NCBI RefSeq assembly: GCF_014270065.1
Contig: NZ_JACNME010000017.1
Span: 1 to 64,000, forward strand
Origin: Quadrisphaera sp. RL12-1S
GTDB lineage: Bacteria; Actinomycetota; Actinomycetes; Actinomycetales; Quadrisphaeraceae
Direction: 5' to 3'
DNA: 64,000 bases
Shown here: piece by piece, positions 57,619 through 64,000 of the stretch
Layout: each line of letters begins with the position of its first letter
How positions within the stretch are numbered: the stretch's first letter is position 1
The notes under the pieces: model-generated
Database searches by the model: none
What the model was told of the DNA's origin: nothing
What the model saw: the letters and a program-made list of their open reading frames with translations, nothing else
Made by a program: the position numbers and the translations under genes

Positions 57619-57990
57619 GTGCCCACGTACGCCTACACCTGCACCGCCTGCGACCACAGCCTCGAGGTGCGGCAGTCGTTCTCCGACGCAGCGCTCACCG
57701 AGTGCCCGGAGTGCTCCGGCCGCCTGCGCAAGCGCTTCGACGCCGTGGGCGTGGTGTTCAAGGGCAGCGGCTTCTACCGCACCGACTCCCGCTCGGAGGG
57801 CAAGGGCGGCTCGTCGGGCTCGGCCGGCTCCTCCTCGAGCGGGTCGAGCAGCTCGGGCAGCTCGAGCTCGACCAGCTCCGGCGACAGCTCCTCCAGCAGC
57901 AGCTCGACCCCCGCCAGCAGCAGCTCCAGCCCGGCCAGCAGCTCCACCGCGTCGAGCAGCAGCTCCTCGTCCTCCTCGTCGTCGTCCTGA
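57619..57990 (+). CDS. FmdB-family zinc-ribbon protein with Ser-rich tail
   Basis: A 123-residue protein. MPTYAYTCTACDHSLEVRQ and ECPECSGRLRKRF hold the two CxxC pairs of the FmdB/CxxC_CXXC_SSSS zinc ribbon (residues 8-35), followed by GVVFKGSGFYRTDSR. From about 58 the chain is nearly all Ser with some Gly, Thr and Pro. Such tails are known in the family, and this one is about 65 residues. The function is not established; a putative regulator. GTG start with GAGGAG upstream; CIRCE upstream suggests heat-shock control. Terminator downstream. Confidence 0.88.
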   Translation: MPTYAYTCTACDHSLEVRQSFSDAALTECPECSGRLRKRFDAVGVVFKGSGFYRTDSRSEGKGGSSGSAGSSSSGSSSSGSSSSTSSGDSSSSSSSTPASSSSSPASSSTASSSSSSSSSSSS

Positions 57991-57999
57991 GACGCCGCT

Positions 58000-58034
58000 G
58001 ACGCCCCGCCCGGTGCACCACCGGGCGGGGCGTC
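58000..58034 (+). terminator. Terminator after the FmdB gene
   Basis: GACGCCCCGCCCGGTG and CACCGGGCGGGGCGTC pair perfectly over 16 bases around a three-base loop, ten bases after the stop codon. No T tract, as normal for such GC-rich genomes. Confidence 0.85.
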
Positions 58035-58133
58035 GTGCTGTCGTCCGCCCACAGGCCGGTCTCGCGGCACCGCTGTCCACAGGCGGTGGGCCCGTCCCTG
58101 CGCCGACCGCGCTCCCGCCGCGACGCTGCGGCG

Positions 58134-58907
58134 ATGACCACCACCTGGCCGCCGCCGTCGCGGCTGCGCACCGCGCCTCCTGGCGCGCCCTCCTCCCCCC
58201 GAGCGGCCGGCGGGCCGGGCGCCGCGCGCCGCCGGCTGCGGCGCGCGCTGCGACGGGCCCGCCGGCCGCTGGCGGCGCTGCTGCTGGCCGCCGCCACGGG
58301 CCTGGTGGCGACGGCGCTCGTGCAGTCCGAAGAGGCCGGCGGCGGGGTGCCGGTGCTGGTGGCGGCGCAGGACCTGCCGGCCGGGGCGGCGGTGGGGCCG
58401 GGTTCGCGCGCGGCGGTGGTGCCCCCCGCGGCGGTGCCCTCGGGGGCGCTCTCCCCGGAGGACGTCGCCGCCTCCGGGAGCGCGGCGGACGCCCGGCTGG
58501 CCGCCCCGGTCCGCACCGGCGAGGTCATCACCGACGTGCGGCTGCGCGGCGGCGACGTGCTCGCCTCGCTCGAGCCCGGCCAGGTGGCCGTGCCCGTGGG
58601 CGTCAGCTCACCCCTGCCGGAGGGGCTCGTGGTGCCGGGGGCGCAGGTCGCGGTGCTGGCGGCGGCGCCCGAGGGCCCGCCGGTCCCCTCCGGGGACGGC
58701 GACGTGACGGGCGGGCAGCAGCCCCCGAGCGGGGTGCTCGTGCGCAGCGCGACCGTGCTCGTCGTGAGCAGCGACCCCCTCACCCGGGGCCTGCTCGCCG
58801 CGGGCAGCAGCAGCACCGTGGTGGTGGTGGCGCTGGACGACGACGACGCGGCCCGCGTGGCCGCCGCCACGGCCAACGGCGGGGTGGTGCTCGCCCGGGC
58901 CGCCTGA
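58134..58907 (+). CDS. SAF-domain membrane protein (CpaB/RcpC-like)
   Basis: A 257-residue protein with an Arg-rich cytoplasmic start, one membrane helix (about 45-64) and an exported SAF domain: VPVLVAAQDLPAGAAVGPGSRAAV at about 74-97, RTGEVITDVRL, and VAVPVGVSSPLPEGLVVPGAQV. RcpC/CpaB proteins of this kind assist Flp pilus assembly; in actinobacteria a lone copy beside the FmdB gene is common. Its ATG at 58134 has no strong RBS. Ends 17 bases from the next convergent gene. Confidence 0.78.
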   Translation: MTTTWPPPSRLRTAPPGAPSSPRAAGGPGAARRRLRRALRRARRPLAALLLAAATGLVATALVQSEEAGGGVPVLVAAQDLPAGAAVGPGSRAAVVPPAAVPSGALSPEDVAASGSAADARLAAPVRTGEVITDVRLRGGDVLASLEPGQVAVPVGVSSPLPEGLVVPGAQVAVLAAAPEGPPVPSGDGDVTGGQQPPSGVLVRSATVLVVSSDPLTRGLLAAGSSSTVVVVALDDDDAARVAAATANGGVVLARAA

Positions 58908-58924
58908 GCGCGCCCGCGCGTGGC

Positions 58925-59188
58925 TCAGCCCCAGTGGGGAGGGCGGTCGGCGAGCAGCCGCTGGGCCTCGGCGGCCCAGCGGCGGTCGTCCTCGGAGCCC
59001 GCGTGACCCGCGTGACCCGCGTGACCCGCGTGACCCGCGTGGTCGGCGTGGTCGGCGGGTGCCAGGACCGGGGCCTCCACCTCCTCGCCGGGAGCTCCGG
59101 TGGGCGGCGCGACCACGCGGCGACGGGCCCGCCCCGGACGGCGCCCGCCGCCGGTGGTGGTGGTGGTGGTCGTGGTGGTCTCAGGCAC
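58925..59188 (-). CDS. Small His-repeat protein downstream of the helicase gene
   Basis: An 87-residue protein. A Thr run (4-12) and an Arg/Pro stretch lead to repeated HADHAGHAGHAG (about 46-63, encoded by 9-bp GTGACCCGC-type units) and a charged end EDDRRWAAEAQRLLADRPPHWG. The GTG at 59188 overlaps the helicase stop by eight bases, which supports its reality through translational coupling. The His repeats could bind metal. The conserved-looking part is the final 20 residues. No family known to me. Confidence 0.6.
   Translation of the reverse strand: MPETTTTTTTTTGGGRRPGRARRRVVAPPTGAPGEEVEAPVLAPADHADHAGHAGHAGHAGHAGSEDDRRWAAEAQRLLADRPPHWG
59000..59046. repeat. 9-bp tandem repeats coding for HAG units
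   Basis: About five copies of GTGACCCGC lie in a row, followed by two diverged GTGGTCGGC copies, within the small gene at 58925. Being a multiple of three the array can change length in frame. Confidence 0.75.
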
Positions 59189-62100
59189 CGCTGGACAGCT
59201 CCCGCACCACGGCGGCCACCGGTGCCGTCGGGTCGTCGAAGAGCTCGCGGGCGCTGACCCTCACCACGGCCCAGCCGAGGTGGCCGAGCTGCTCGGGCAC
59301 CACCAGCTCCCGCTGCACCAGGTCGCCCACGGGGTCGTCGTCGGTGCCGGCGGGGATGTCGGTGAGCACCGCCACCGCGGGGCCGTCCGCGCCCGCGGGC
59401 AGCACCACGAGGTCGGGCACCGAGCCGGTGACCAGCGCCCGCGCCCCGCGGCCGCCGAGGCGGTCCGACAGGCGGGACAGCAGCGGGTCCGGAGCGGCCC
59501 CGGCCGGGGCCCCGTGCCCCGCGGCGAGGGCGCGCAGGGGCTCGAGCGGGTCCGCGGCGGCGGGCTCCTCCAGCGACAGCAGCAGCTGGCGCAGGGCGGA
59601 GGCGCCGGTGGAGGTGCACTGGGAGGCCTCCAGCACCTCCCCCGCCACGCAGCTGACCACGGTGAGGCGCTTGCGGGCGCGGGTGAGCACCGACGCCAGC
59701 CAGCGGTGCCCGTCGGCGTCGTCGAGGGGCCCGAAGCGGTGCACGAAGCGGCCCAGCGGCGTGACGCCCAGGCCCACCGAGAACACGACGGCGTCGCGCA
59801 CGGTGTCGGCGCAGCGCTCGACGTCGGTCACCACGAAGCTCTCGCGGCGCCGCCGCCGCAGGAACGCGGCGAGCTCGGGCCGGGCGGGCAGCGCGGCGCG
59901 GACGGCGTCGGCGATGCGGCGCGCGTGGGAGCGGGTCAGGGCCACCACGGCGAGCGACTCGTTCGGGTGCTCGCGCACGTGGCTGAGCACGAGGTCCACC
60001 ACGGCGGCCACCTCGCCGTCCGGGCTGTTGACCACGCCGTCGGCGTCCGGGCGGCCCGTGACGTCGCTGACGCGGCGCAGCCGCACCGGCGGGCGCCCCG
60101 GAGGGCACGGCACGGCGTGCTCGCCGGTCGTGGTGCCGGGGACGGCCCGCGCGAGCGCCGCGAGCTGCAGCGGCATCCGGTGCTGCCAGTCGAGGCGCAG
60201 GGTGGGGAGCACCTGCTCGAGGGCGTCGAAGACGCTGCGGCGCGAGCCGCGCGGCAGCGGGGCCTCGTCAGCGCGGCGCGGCGCCACCCGCACGGGCGTG
60301 GGACCGCCCGGGTCGCCGACCACCACCAGCTGGCGCCCGGCGGAGGCGGCGAGCACCGCCTCCGGCACGCCCACGCGGTGGGCGGCGAGCACCAGCACCA
60401 CGTCGTAGCGGCGCTGGGAGGCGAGCTCCACCGAGAGCGCCAGCGGTCCGCTCACCCGGCACGGCGCGCTGGCCGACAGGGCCGTGGCGCCGCGGACGCG
60501 GTGCACGGCGGCGGCGCGGCGGTGCTTCTCGCGCGCGGCGAGGGCGGCGCTGGCCTCGGCGTGGCCGACGGCGTCGAGGCCGCCGAGCGCGGGGTCGGCC
60601 GCCACGAGGGTGTCGAGCACGGAGCGCCACCACGAGCGGCGCAGCTCCACCACGGCCTGGTCCGGGTCGAGCCCGCGCCGGCGGGCCTCCTCCAGCAGCG
60701 GCACCAGGCCGCGGCGCTCCAGCACGGCGAGCAGCTGGGCGCGCTGCGGCAGGTCGGCGAGGGTGCCGGAGTCGGCGACGAGGGCGCCGAGCCGCTCGGT
60801 GAGCGCGTGCCAGGGCTCGTCGGCGAGGGCCCCGCCGCCGGTGGTGGGTGCGAGCACCGCGGACAGGGCGCTGACCTGGGCGACCACCTGGTCCAGCACC
60901 ACCTCGGCGGCCGGGACCCCCTGAGGCACGCGCGGCGGCGCGCCGGCGGAGTCCTCAGCGCGCCAGGCCTCCCAGTCGAGGCGGGCGCGCTCGGCGTCGA
61001 GGAGGGCGCCGTGCAGGTCGTCCAGGAGCACCCCGGGGCGCACCAGCTCCCGCGCGGCGCGCTCGAGGCGGCGGCGCTCGAAGACGCCGTACCGGGGGCC
61101 GGTGGCCCGCTGGGCGGGCGGGGCGGTGGCGTCGACCAGCGGCGTGAGCGGCCTGTCGAAGACGGCCGGGAGGAAGGAGTCCAGGCAGTCGCGCACGCGC
61201 GCCAGCAGGTCCAGCTGGGCCTGCGCGTCGGCCACGCAGCCTGGGACGCGCAGGCCGCTGCCCCCGGCGAGCACGGTCGCCTGGCGGCGCAGGGCGGGCA
61301 GGAGGTCGTCGCGCAGGGCGCGCGCCTCGTCGAGCGCCTCGGCGGCCTCGGCGCGGTTGGCCAGCGCGGCCCCGGACCAGGCGGTGTCGCCCACCCGGGC
61401 CGACAGCGCCCCCAGGTCCACCGCCTCGCGCAGCTCCGCGGCGGCCTTCTCGCGCTCGGCGGCGTCCATGGCGCGCAGCGCGGCCGGGGCCAGGCGCACC
61501 GGGTCGGGCCCGGGCGGGAGCACGGTGAGGGCCGCCATGGCCTCCAGGGCCGACACCCCCCACGGTCCGCGGCGGGTGTGCAGGGCGGCGCGGTGGCGGC
61601 CCAGCGCCGCGACGACGTCGCCGTCGCCCCCCGCGCCCCCGGGGCCGGAGGTCCCGGAGGGGGCCGCCGCCTCGACGGGGATCACCGGGAGCGGTCCGGT
61701 GCTGTTGGGGTCGACCGACCCCGTCGCGTCCACGAGGAGGTCCCCGAGGCCGCGCGCCGCCAGGCGGCGGGCGACGTCCTCGGCCTCCTGCTGCTGCCCG
61801 GCCACCAGCAGCACGCTGCGGCCGGTGGCGGCCAGCGCCGCGACGGTGGTGGCGGCCACCTGCGTGGCGCCGGTGCCCGGGCCCGCCTCCACGCGCACGG
61901 AGCGGCCGGCGAGGACGGTGTCCAGGACGCGGCGCTGGGAGGCGTCCAGCGGCAGCACCTGGACGTCGTCGGGGTCGACGCCGCGCGCGCCCTCGGGCAG
62001 CTCGACGGCGGTGGTGGGGCTCTGCAGGCGGGCGCGGGAGCGCGGGTCCCCGGCCAGCGCCTGGGCCACGTCGGAGCCGGCGAGGTCGTCCGCGGCGCGG

Positions 62101-62975
62101 TCCAGCTCGGCCACCAGGGACCGGGCGACGTCCACGAGGACGGTGACGAGCAGACCGGGCTTGACCTGGATGTCGGGGGCGGAGACCCGGGTGAGGGAGC
62201 GCAGGCGCTCCAGCGCCGGTGCCGGGTCGAAGCCGTGGGCGTGCACCGACAGCGCCGCCAGCCCGGCCGGGTCCACCGGGACGCCGCGCCGCTGCAGCTC
62301 GCGCACGAGCGCCGGGTTGGTGCGCACCGGTCCGCCCAGGCCGATCTCGTAGTCGACGGGGCCGGAGCCGCGGGCGTGCAGCTCCGCGGGCCGCAGCAGC
62401 AGCGGGGTGCTCACGGTGGTGCCGCTGGCCTCGTCGTGCCAGGAGGCCAGTCCCACCGCGAGCACGCAGGCCTGCAGGCCGTGCTCGTCGGCCAGGGCGG
62501 CGGCCTCGCCGCGGATGGCGCGAGCGCGCCGGCGCGCCTCCTCGAGCGCACCGGTCTCCCGGAAGAGGTGGGACAGGCGCGTGGGCCGGCCGGCCAGGAG
62601 CAGGGCGACGCCGGAGGGGTGCGCGGAGGCGAGCTCGAGGGAGCCGTCGCGCAGGTCCTCGGCGGTCATGAGCGGCTCGGGACCCCCCAGGGAGGCCAGC
62701 TCGGTGCGCCAGCCGGCCAGGGCCGCGTCGAGGCCGCGGCCGCGCGGGGGCTGGGCCGCGGAGCGCCGGCCGGTCGTGGAGGCACCGCTCGGGCCCCCTC
62801 CCGAGGGCGCGGAGCCGGGCTCACCAGCAGCGCTGTCGGGGCCGGGCGCGGGAGGCTCGCCCGGGGCGGCCGCGCCACGCGGCTCACCGGGGGTCACCGA
62901 CAGCGGCCGGTCCTGACCCCCAGCCGCCCCGGCACCAGCAGCCCCACCCGCCACGCCCATCAGCCCTTGAGTCAC
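59181..62975 (-). CDS. DUF4011-type SF1 helicase/nuclease-like protein with degenerate active sites
   Basis: A 1264-residue protein. A Pro/Gly-rich start (1-80) leads to a DUF4011-like region (about 80-250). The P-loop reads VEAGPGTGATQVA (about 362-374), with Ala where Lys is required. At Walker B, YDVVLVLAAHRVGVPE (about 860) has Leu-Ala in place of Asp-Glu. Later helicase motifs are better kept: LDWQHRM (about 930) and LTRARKRLTVVS (about 1100). The C-terminal domain (1180-1262) aligns by pattern with a Vsr/DUF559-like nuclease, but the ECDG-type site reads VLTDIP. GTG start with TAGCCT close upstream, possibly leaderless. It may act as a non-catalytic DNA- or RNA-binding protein. Confidence 0.72.
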   Translation of the reverse strand: MTQGLMGVAGGAAGAGAAGGQDRPLSVTPGEPRGAAAPGEPPAPGPDSAAGEPGSAPSGGGPSGASTTGRRSAAQPPRGRGLDAALAGWRTELASLGGPEPLMTAEDLRDGSLELASAHPSGVALLLAGRPTRLSHLFRETGALEEARRRARAIRGEAAALADEHGLQACVLAVGLASWHDEASGTTVSTPLLLRPAELHARGSGPVDYEIGLGGPVRTNPALVRELQRRGVPVDPAGLAALSVHAHGFDPAPALERLRSLTRVSAPDIQVKPGLLVTVLVDVARSLVAELDRAADDLAGSDVAQALAGDPRSRARLQSPTTAVELPEGARGVDPDDVQVLPLDASQRRVLDTVLAGRSVRVEAGPGTGATQVAATTVAALAATGRSVLLVAGQQQEAEDVARRLAARGLGDLLVDATGSVDPNSTGPLPVIPVEAAAPSGTSGPGGAGGDGDVVAALGRHRAALHTRRGPWGVSALEAMAALTVLPPGPDPVRLAPAALRAMDAAEREKAAAELREAVDLGALSARVGDTAWSGAALANRAEAAEALDEARALRDDLLPALRRQATVLAGGSGLRVPGCVADAQAQLDLLARVRDCLDSFLPAVFDRPLTPLVDATAPPAQRATGPRYGVFERRRLERAARELVRPGVLLDDLHGALLDAERARLDWEAWRAEDSAGAPPRVPQGVPAAEVVLDQVVAQVSALSAVLAPTTGGGALADEPWHALTERLGALVADSGTLADLPQRAQLLAVLERRGLVPLLEEARRRGLDPDQAVVELRRSWWRSVLDTLVAADPALGGLDAVGHAEASAALAAREKHRRAAAVHRVRGATALSASAPCRVSGPLALSVELASQRRYDVVLVLAAHRVGVPEAVLAASAGRQLVVVGDPGGPTPVRVAPRRADEAPLPRGSRRSVFDALEQVLPTLRLDWQHRMPLQLAALARAVPGTTTGEHAVPCPPGRPPVRLRRVSDVTGRPDADGVVNSPDGEVAAVVDLVLSHVREHPNESLAVVALTRSHARRIADAVRAALPARPELAAFLRRRRRESFVVTDVERCADTVRDAVVFSVGLGVTPLGRFVHRFGPLDDADGHRWLASVLTRARKRLTVVSCVAGEVLEASQCTSTGASALRQLLLSLEEPAAADPLEPLRALAAGHGAPAGAAPDPLLSRLSDRLGGRGARALVTGSVPDLVVLPAGADGPAVAVLTDIPAGTDDDPVGDLVQRELVVPEQLGHLGWAVVRVSARELFDDPTAPVAAVVRELSSGA

Positions 62976-63097
62976 CCGGAAAGGCTAGTGCGCCCAGCCG
63001 GTGGCCAGCACGGCACGACCGGTGCGCCGCGCCAGGCGCGTCAGTGGGCGTCAGCGAGTGCGGTCCGGCGGCCCCGCCCGGCTACCCTGGGGCCTGC

Positions 63098-63169
63098 GCC
63101 CTGGTAGCTCAGCGGAAGAGCAACCGCCTCCTAAGCGGTAGGTCGCGGGTTCGAGTCCCGCCTGGGGCA
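63098..63169 (+). tRNA. tRNA-Arg (anticodon CCT)
   Basis: A 72-base cloverleaf: acceptor GCCCTGG with CTGGGGC (two wobble pairs), D arm GCTC/GAGC, anticodon stem ACCGC/GCGGT around CTCCTAA giving CCT, T arm GCGGG/CCCGC with TTCGAGT, discriminator A. CCA is not encoded. TACCCT at 63083-63088 may be its -10 box. It reads AGG codons. Confidence 0.95.
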
Positions 63170-63186
63170 CCGCTGCGCGGTGGCCC

Positions 63187-63321
63187 TCAGTCGACGCGTG
63201 CGGCGGCCGCTGCGCTCCGCTCGGCGCGCGGCGAGCCGCTCATCATCTTGGACTCCAGGCGCGAGAAGCCGAGGAGCGCCGGCAGGAGCAGCGGGGGAAG
63301 GGCCAGGGCCATCCACATCAT
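63187..63321 (-). CDS. 44-residue membrane peptide
   Basis: The frame begins MMWMALALPPLLLPALLGFSR (span at about 2-18), then LESKMM and a Ser/Ala/Arg tail. Short proteins with this MMWMA-type start and a single span occur as unnamed actinobacterial proteins. No RBS is clear. The upstream region (63322-63494) is AT-richer than most of the window and contains two CGATCG words (63338-63343 and 63379-63384), consistent with a promoter region for this gene. Function unknown. Confidence 0.5.
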   Translation of the reverse strand: MMWMALALPPLLLPALLGFSRLESKMMSGSPRAERSAAAAARVD

Positions 63322-63494
63322 GGCTGTGGCTATGCCCCGATCGGATGTCCGTCATGCGCGCCGTGTCCGTTTCGTGACCGATCGCAACCCAACCGTTATC
63401 AAAACCCCTGCAGCCCCTCGCGTCACACGAGCCCCCCACACCCCACCCGTCTTCGGCGTGAGTTCTGCGACAACACTTCCACCGCCCCTCGAGG

Positions 63495-64000
63495 TCAGCG
63501 GGCGAGCCGCTCGACCACCGCGGCGAAGACCGGGGGTGCCGCCGCGGCGGCCGGCACCAGCCCCGCCCGCACCGGTCGCGGGCCCGAGGCCGCGAGCAGA
63601 CCGGCCGTCAGCACGCGGTGCGCCCGCGTCTGACGGGCCCAGGCCCCGGCGTACGCCGGGGCCACCCACCGGCCGCGCTCGCCGGTGAGGGCGGTCACGG
63701 CCTCGCGGGCCGCCGCCAGCCCCACGCGCAGCCCCTCGCCGGTGAGCGCGTCGACGTAGCCCGCGGCGTCCCCGACCAGCAGCACCCGTCCCGCGGCCAC
63801 CGACCGCACGCGCTGGCGCAGCGGGCCCGCCCCTCGCGCCGTCGTCGTCCACCGGGCCCCTCGCAGCCGCTCGGCCAGCAGCGGCAGCCGCTCGAGCGCC
63901 TCGGAGAAGGCGGTGCCGCGCCGGCCGAGCACGGCCACGCCCACCTCCCGCGGACCGACGGGCGTGACGTACCCCTCCACGTCCCGCCCCCAGTGCACCT
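63495..64000 (-). CDS. FAD-dependent oxidoreductase, C-terminal part (runs off right edge)
   Basis: The last 168 residues of a flavoprotein of the geranylgeranyl-reductase/PHBH-like group. VLLVGDAAGYVDALTGEGLRVGLAAAREA is the second FAD-binding motif (GD-x6-P/D-x2-GEG), and TPVGPREVGVAVLG precedes it. Such proteins reduce isoprenoid chains or hydroxylate aromatic compounds. The N-terminal Rossmann motif lies outside the window, so substrate class cannot be narrowed. Confidence 0.85.
   Translation of the reverse strand, partial: VHWGRDVEGYVTPVGPREVGVAVLGRRGTAFSEALERLPLLAERLRGARWTTTARGAGPLRQRVRSVAAGRVLLVGDAAGYVDALTGEGLRVGLAAAREAVTALTGERGRWVAPAYAGAWARQTRAHRVLTAGLLAASGPRPVRAGLVPAAAAAPPVFAAVVERLAR

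Noticed and set aside
59100-63107. A 1335-codon open frame on the plus strand opposite the helicase gene
   Set aside because: The minus frame carries recognisable helicase motifs; the plus frame is low-complexity His/Gly/Gln sequence and runs into tRNA-Arg.
63098-63169. tRNA-Arg as an integration site for a mobile element
   Set aside because: No duplicated tRNA 3' end, integrase or composition change was seen on either side within the window.

Overview
The window is a very GC-rich chromosomal segment whose genes start mostly with GTG, are packed tightly, and often overlap by four bases (GTGA or ATGA). Gene content is actinobacterial: a protein O-mannosyltransferase near rsmI, an actinobacterial-type moaB-moaC-moeA-galU block, carbohydrate ABC importers without their own ATPase, LacI and ROK regulators, and an FmdB zinc ribbon behind a CIRCE element. 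A Kineosporiales-like genus is a guess, not a demonstration. There are two tRNA genes (Ala-CGC and Arg-CCT). I saw no rRNA, CRISPR array, transposase, integrase or prophage.

Layout. 1-1553: edge of a membrane locus resembling VirB6/VirB2 components of a type IV secretion or conjugation apparatus. 1591-4022: a papain-like amidase and a small membrane protein diverging from one 20-bp palindrome, a GT4 glycosyltransferase and a tiny zinc ribbon. 4054-13376: regulators and envelope proteins: an internally duplicated possible TetR-like protein, two NarL-type regulators, GtrA, MerR, an acyltransferase, and a response regulator followed by two sensor-kinase-like proteins. 13380-21440: rsmI, a PAS/GGDEF diguanylate cyclase, an aminotransferase, the O-mannosyltransferase and two membrane-anchored proteins. 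21569-29315: a flavin monooxygenase-like gene, then a galactoside operon (LacI repressor with two operators, binding lipoprotein, two permeases, GH42 beta-galactosidase). 29352-31990: a second diguanylate cyclase, tRNA-Ala and a membrane protein.

32154-47063 is a large catabolic island. A lactonase-like propeller, a D-serine-deaminase-like enzyme, an N-acyl-D-amino-acid deacylase and RidA are followed by a divergent pair of sugar enzymes (Gfo/Idh/MocA oxidoreductase and TIM-barrel isomerase) and a run of M81 metalloprotein, sugar-binding lipoprotein, two permeases, ROK kinase, ROK repressor and CutC. Together these suggest use of a compound or mixture containing sugar and D-amino-acid parts, such as peptidoglycan fragments; this is inference. 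Three genes in the island end in or beside copies of a GTGATCATGG element oriented with the gene.

47205-58907 is a core-type block (acetyltransferase, molybdopterin genes, galU, 5-formyl-THF cyclo-ligase, FmdB, SAF-domain protein) interrupted by a transport and hydrolase set: K+/H+ antiporter, XRE-cupin regulator, NCS2 permease, isochorismatase-like hydrolase and MFS exporter. 58925-62975 holds a small His-repeat protein overlapping a full-length DUF4011-type helicase/nuclease whose ATPase and nuclease motifs look degenerate. The window closes with tRNA-Arg, a 44-residue membrane peptide and the 3' part of a flavoprotein gene. Short tandem repeats with 9-12 base units recur in and between genes.
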